Source: Symsagittifera roscoffensis (lineage: Eukaryota; Xenacoelomorpha; Acoela; Convolutidae). Taken from it: a stretch of 64,000 nucleotides of DNA. This document shows positions 60,320 to 64,000 of the stretch, one piece after another. The stretch is taken from positions 57,978,759 to 58,042,758 of the forward strand of contig NC_087063.1 of the NCBI RefSeq assembly GCF_963678635.1. Direction: 5' to 3'. The number at the start of each line of letters is the position of its first letter. The first letter of the stretch is position 1. Under the pieces are notes generated by a model. It was not told where the DNA came from. It did no database searches and worked only from the letters and a program-made list of their open reading frames with translations. The position numbers and the translations under genes were made by a program.

Positions 60320-61451
60320 TGTAACGTAGCTCCAGTAAGAGTTCGGTCACTTCTCTTGACTTTTTAGATGGCTGATCTTGCCATGAGGATGAGTGGCATC
60401 ATCGTTACATCGTTCAGCATTTTCGATGTGCCAGACAATCTTTTATTGCCCTTCCTCATATCAATGGCCATTTCTAATCGTTTTCGCTTAGCTGAGTTGG
60501 CAGTTTTCGTTGGAAGTTCAGAGTCTACTTTTGCCTTTCCAGTTTTTATTTACGTTACTTTGCTTCCAACTTCATCTTCATGTCCTTGATCTTGCCAATC
60601 ACCATCTTGGAGTTCTGGACAGATATATTACTCCGTCGTTGCTTTCTTGATGCGTCATCTTGATCGGAGAGTTTGTCTCACTTTCATCAGTGGCCGAATC
60701 ATTTAGGAATTTGCTCATTCTTCCTTCGCATTCGTCCATTTTCTCAAGAGTTCAATGCATCAATGGTCTGTTTTCAACATCGACTGGATCCCGTAGCACT
60801 GCTTCGCTGTCCAGACATCCTCCAGAAATGCAACTCTGTCCATACCACATCCTGTCCTGTTTTCATCATTTCGGTGGTGAACTTCCCTTGCTTCTCCTGC
60901 CAGGGTTCCCAAGGAATGTACTCGAGCTGCGCCTTCTACTTTTACTCTGGGTGGAGATTCTGATCAAAGTTTTTTCGTAGTAATTTCCTTCTTGCCAGGA
61001 CATCTGCTCTATCGCAAGTTATGAGCTGCATTCATGAAGGCTGAGGGAAAATCCAGCGTGGATTTTTATCTTCCTCTAGTTCATTCGTCCCCGCTACCGT
61101 TTCAATTCCGTCTTCGTCCGGTAAAGTGGCGTCCAGGCTCGACAATCCACCTACCTTTTACGTCATCCTTTCCCGCTTGATCAGGCTCCTGCTCTATTCG
61201 TTCTTCCGGCTGATGTCCTTCTTGTTCTTCGTCGTCTCGCTCTTTACTCTTCCCCGACCCTAAAGGTCCTTGGTTTCGACTGGAAGCTTTGACACGACTA
61301 GCTCACCTGCTGACCGGTCTGCACGTTCTCCGTATCTTCACAACCGGAGGGCGCTAGAACAGTCCTAGTCAGCAGCTTCCCTGTATTACCAATTATGGCC
61401 TCACATTCAAGACTATCAGAGCAGCTTTCTGAAAATCTGCTTTCCCTCTCA
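60320..61451 (-). pseudogene. Second-family linker region, highly degraded
   Basis: Corresponds by position to + 27120-28060. Short minus-strand frames are Lys/Glu/Asp-rich with many stops; 61519-61298 is one. I see no confident residue-level match, as expected for a fast-evolving linker. Confidence 0.4.
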
Positions 61452-61847
61452 TCATGGTTGGCGCCAGGTCCAACTTGGTCCATTCTTCCTCGAATCTTCC
61501 AGGTTTCTGAGGGCTGCATTGCTCATTCTTCTCCCCGTCGACTCATCTCCATGTGAGAACTGCTTTTGCTGCAGCACGGCAGCATTTCTGCCTATAAAGC
61601 ACAGGTTCATCGATTCAGAGAAATTTGCCAACCTTCTCTCATTGGTTTCAAACGCTCCCAACCTGGGAGTGTATATTACAGAATCTGTTCCGAGCAACAT
61701 CCTAAAGGTTATCAGAAATTCTGTTAATTCTTCTGGCAGCCTCTTGTAATCACCCCAGTCTTCAGTTTCTTTCCTCACTTTCTGGTATGAGGCTATTGAT
61801 CGCGAAAAGTTTGTTATCTCGCCATTCGTTTTGTCGTAAGGTCGCAA
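61452..61847 (-). CDS. Second-family ORF2 block TPRLGAFETNE
   Basis: 131 aa. SRSIASYQKVRKETEDWGDYKRLPEELTEFLITFRMLLGTDSVIYTPRLGAFETNERRLANFSE aligns with WKGSFERVKKELELTLENEILPTVVSEFPIVRRMILGMNSPLLVPSLDARASVEK. Residues after about 100 are probably out of frame. Confidence 0.6.
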   Translation of the reverse strand: MRPYDKTNGEITNFSRSIASYQKVRKETEDWGDYKRLPEELTEFLITFRMLLGTDSVIYTPRLGAFETNERRLANFSESMNLCFIGRNAAVLQQKQFSHGDESTGRRMSNAALRNLEDSRKNGPSWTWRQP

Positions 61848-62460
61848 ATTCCAGAGTTTTGGGATACTTCGAGATGCCCTCTGTCCACTTCGCCCATATT
61901 TTTGCGGAAATGCTTATTAAAACTTACGACCGTCATTTCGGGCTTTGCTATTTTGGGAAACAGCAAATCTTCGCACATTGCTTCACGTAGCACATTCTGG
62001 TCGCACCAATTGAGTTTGCTCCCGTCCACTGCTGAAATGAGATTGAGGTGCAACACTGACCTCCTGTAGGCTTCTTTTTTTGCGTTAGAACGTCACGGCA
62101 CGACCGTCTATCACTGTCACAAACTCGCCGACGCCCCTGATCAATGCTAAGGGATCTGTCCTCATATCTAGGCATAAATCGGTGAGTAGGGGCACGTCCT
62201 CCTCTCTTTCTATCGTCGTATTTTCCCCTGTGCCAAAACTACTCTGCTGCAGCAGGTATTCAGTGAGTGACTCTTAAGACCCGCATTTGAGCCCATTCAG
62301 CAATAGACGTTTTCATGTCAAACTTTTTCACATTCTCCCTCATTTGTTCGGGGTAGCAAGGAGTTAATGTCATCAACTCTCCCAGCCTTAAATGTCTTAA
62401 GGCAATCAGTGTCAAGAGTCCGTCCAAGCAGAAGTTCTGCATTCTCTCATTCAGCAGCAC
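61814..62460 (-). pseudogene. Second-family ORF2 core region
   Basis: Frames 62460-62260 (LNERMQNFCLDGLLTLIALRHLRLGELMTL), 62175-61948 (mostly shifted) and 62056-61814 (MLHLNLISAVDGSKLNWCDQNVLREAMCEDLLFPKIAKPEMTVVSF). These align with MFSRGVETLRIDGYLTLVLLTHGELVAFHRL and VVHVSLISVLDGTALNWC in 25919-26650. The best-conserved part of ORF2. Confidence 0.68.
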
Positions 62461-62722
62461 CGCTGTTCACTTTCTGAACTCTTCTGATCCGAACGTCACA
62501 AACAGTCCAGGATCGCCACGATAGATAGTTCCGTAGCGGCCCTGAGGACTTAGCGTATTAAATAGCGAGAAAGTCTTTTGTAAACTTCCACCAAGAAGGA
62601 CGCGGTCCATTATGCCAACTCTTCCAACATGCTATCCGTCCTCTCAAAATCTTCTTCTCCTCGCACGTTCTCTGTCCAGATGCTGACCGAGGTGGTCTCA
62701 GATTCATCGCCTCCACTTCGCG

Positions 62723-63052
62723 TTATGGATCAGGAATGATCACGTCATTGTTCCCCTCTGAGAGGAGTGCAATCAGTGCATATACAATTATTAATCCATC
62801 AGAATGTGTGCATATCCCAGGCATAACACAAAAACTGGCTTCGGAGTTATCTTCGGAACACGCCTTCTTCAACAAGTCCATAATCTTACCCATGGACTCG
62901 AGAACGTCTCTGATTGCTGGCCACACAGCTGTTTCTGCCGTTGCTGGCTCTCTGATTATGCTCAGCAGACCTCTGATGTGCAAGTGATCATTGATGTCGG
63001 CAATATGATCGTTATCCAATTCATCTGTTTGCCGTTGAACCTCAGTTGCCAT
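62723..63052 (-). CDS. Second-family NDHLH region
   Basis: 109 aa. DNDHIADINDHLHIRGLLSIIREPATAETAVWPAIRDVLESMGKIMDLLKKACSEDN, then MPGICTHSDGLIIVYALIALLSEGNNDVI. It aligns with NDHLHAAGLLEHLKNDAPTPKKVWEAIQTLF and SPGYASMPPPLQFVYAILILIAEG. The Asn-Asp-His triplet and the hydrophobic VYALIALLSEG are conserved across families. Confidence 0.68.
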   Translation of the reverse strand: MATEVQRQTDELDNDHIADINDHLHIRGLLSIIREPATAETAVWPAIRDVLESMGKIMDLLKKACSEDNSEASFCVMPGICTHSDGLIIVYALIALLSEGNNDVIIPDP

Positions 63053-63453
63053 TGCTATGGATTACATCCAACCCAGGTCATCTCTCGCCATTATTATCAT
63101 ATCGCTCAAAACAAGGATTTTGAGACTTTCACAAAGTCCGAGCTCGCAATAAGTATCTTGGGCTGTCTCATCTCTGCTTTGTCGTACGCAGCGAAGATGG
63201 TCTCGTCATATTTAAACTTCAATCGATCATACCTTTTTACATCAACTTGTTGCATTGCTTGCTTCCGATAAGCTCTCACCTTCACGAATAAGCTGACACA
63301 TGTTTAAACAACTTCACACACTGCCCAGTGGGTGCTCTTTTTGTCAAGAGTCTTCCAGGTCTCTCCTCTTTTTTTTCACATCTAACAGTTTTTTTCACAG
63401 TTTCTTTTTTTACATCTTAAAATGGTCTGGCCTTCATAGGAGACATGGTTGTC

Positions 63454-63920
63454 CTACCGCAAGGCTGTCCTACAGCTGAATTTAATTTCCGCCGCTTTCA
63501 ACCAGTCCTTTCCCACGATCGAGAACACTCCATTTACTGACAGTCTTGCTCCATTCAACATTCTCCTTGCATCAGCTGCAAATCTTTCTGTTTGGAGGTT
63601 CATTTTCATGAAATCCTGCTTGTAAACGTGCCAAGGGGAAAGTATCGAATCTGGAAGTGTCTGAGCTCGCGTCCGTCTGATTGACTGGTCCCAATCTTCG
63701 TCGGGGCTGAATGAGCCTTCTCGATGGTGCCTCACTTCTTAGCTTCCTCCGTTCTTAGTAGTCCAGTGTCGAATTGTTCATTTCTCCATTTCGTCCAACC
63801 GTTCTGGAAGACACGGTTCATCCAGGATTGTCCTTCTATACTATTGAAGTGTATTCGATCAGTGGTGAATCTGTCCTGATCCAGAGCTCTCAATTCGTGC
63901 TTTAAGTCCATTCGAATCAT
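63454..63920 (-). pseudogene. Second-family SGNH C-terminus and WLKA region
   Basis: Frame 63920-63732 reads ALDQDRFTTDRIHFNSIEGQSWMNRVFQNGWTKW, aligning with DGIHFDRPKGVEWLNGVFQKHINRL, with the catalytic His kept and Arg at the Gly position after Asp. Frame 63735-63454 has SVNGVFSIVGKDWLKAAEIKF, aligning with NGDLSRHHCVDWLKAHESHF. One frameshift. The SGNH N-terminal blocks are outside the window. Confidence 0.68.
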
Positions 63921-64000
63921 TCGTCACGCATTGCGACTTGCCGGATTACACGACTCTATCATTCTGTCTTTTCGCTTCAGCTGAATGTGTTGTTGCTTTC

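Larger units (their letters stand above)
57819..63931 (-). mobile_element. ORF2 module of a second, diverged element family (minus)
   Basis: On the minus strand from 63920 downward the blocks follow the same order as the + element ORF2: end of SGNH (DRIHFNSIEGQSWMNRVFQ), WLKA region, NDHLH region, DGLLTLIAL, ISAVDGSKLNWC, YTPRLGAFE, NPFIN, SGSCMAKVCG, FSVPKCVG, EAFKR. Identity by eye is roughly 25-35 percent in aligned blocks, far below A versus +. Frameshifts abound. The rest of the SGNH domain and any gag-pol lie beyond the window. Confidence 0.78.

Overview
This window is eukaryotic, animal-type repetitive DNA. Apart from short unassigned stretches, everything recognisable is mobile-element sequence. 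I see no cellular protein gene, tRNA, rRNA or CRISPR array. The style of the gag-pol proteins and of the PHD-bearing LINE suggests an invertebrate metazoan. A cnidarian is my best guess, at low confidence and from family resemblance only.

The dominant object is a giant Ty3/gypsy-type LTR retrotransposon on the + strand (9755-31875, about 22.1 kb between LTR ends). Its order is: LTR, a candidate tRNA-Asn primer site, a long leader with a 21-bp minisatellite and a tandemly triplicated gag start, gag, zinc knuckles, protease, RT, RNase H, integrase, then about 8.5 kb of a second, very long coding region (ORF2), 3' UTR, purine tract and 3' LTR. ORF2 begins with a coiled coil, then an SGNH/GDSL-type hydrolase with a complete catalytic set, then about 2,000 codons I cannot assign. 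Frameshifts and stops show this copy is dead.

A second copy of the family, element A, runs on the minus strand from 44714 to 31876 (LTR, leader, minisatellite, duplicated gag, pol). Its apparent continuation is minus-strand ORF2 at 6291-1, so the + element, and LINE debris at 6905-9677, seem to have landed inside it. A third minus-strand copy, element B (55718-46130), has lost both ends and most of gag and carries a strongly amplified leader satellite. A minus-strand LINE RT scrap (46125-45480) lies between A and B.

The right end (63920-57819, minus) is ORF2 of a different, much more diverged family. It is collinear with the + element's ORF2 from the SGNH C-terminus to the ORF2 C-terminus. 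This indicates that the unusual post-pol protein was kept by selection in at least two lineages. Its last exon-like segment and 3' flank are tandemly repeated about three times with a period near 850 bp (55985-57820).

As a system: gag and pol supply a standard Ty3/gypsy replication cycle. The SGNH-bearing ORF2 occupies the position where env or accessory genes sit in other LTR elements and is the most unusual component. All three pol copies share the same two stop codons in the RT palm, one of them at the tyrosine of the YVDD box.
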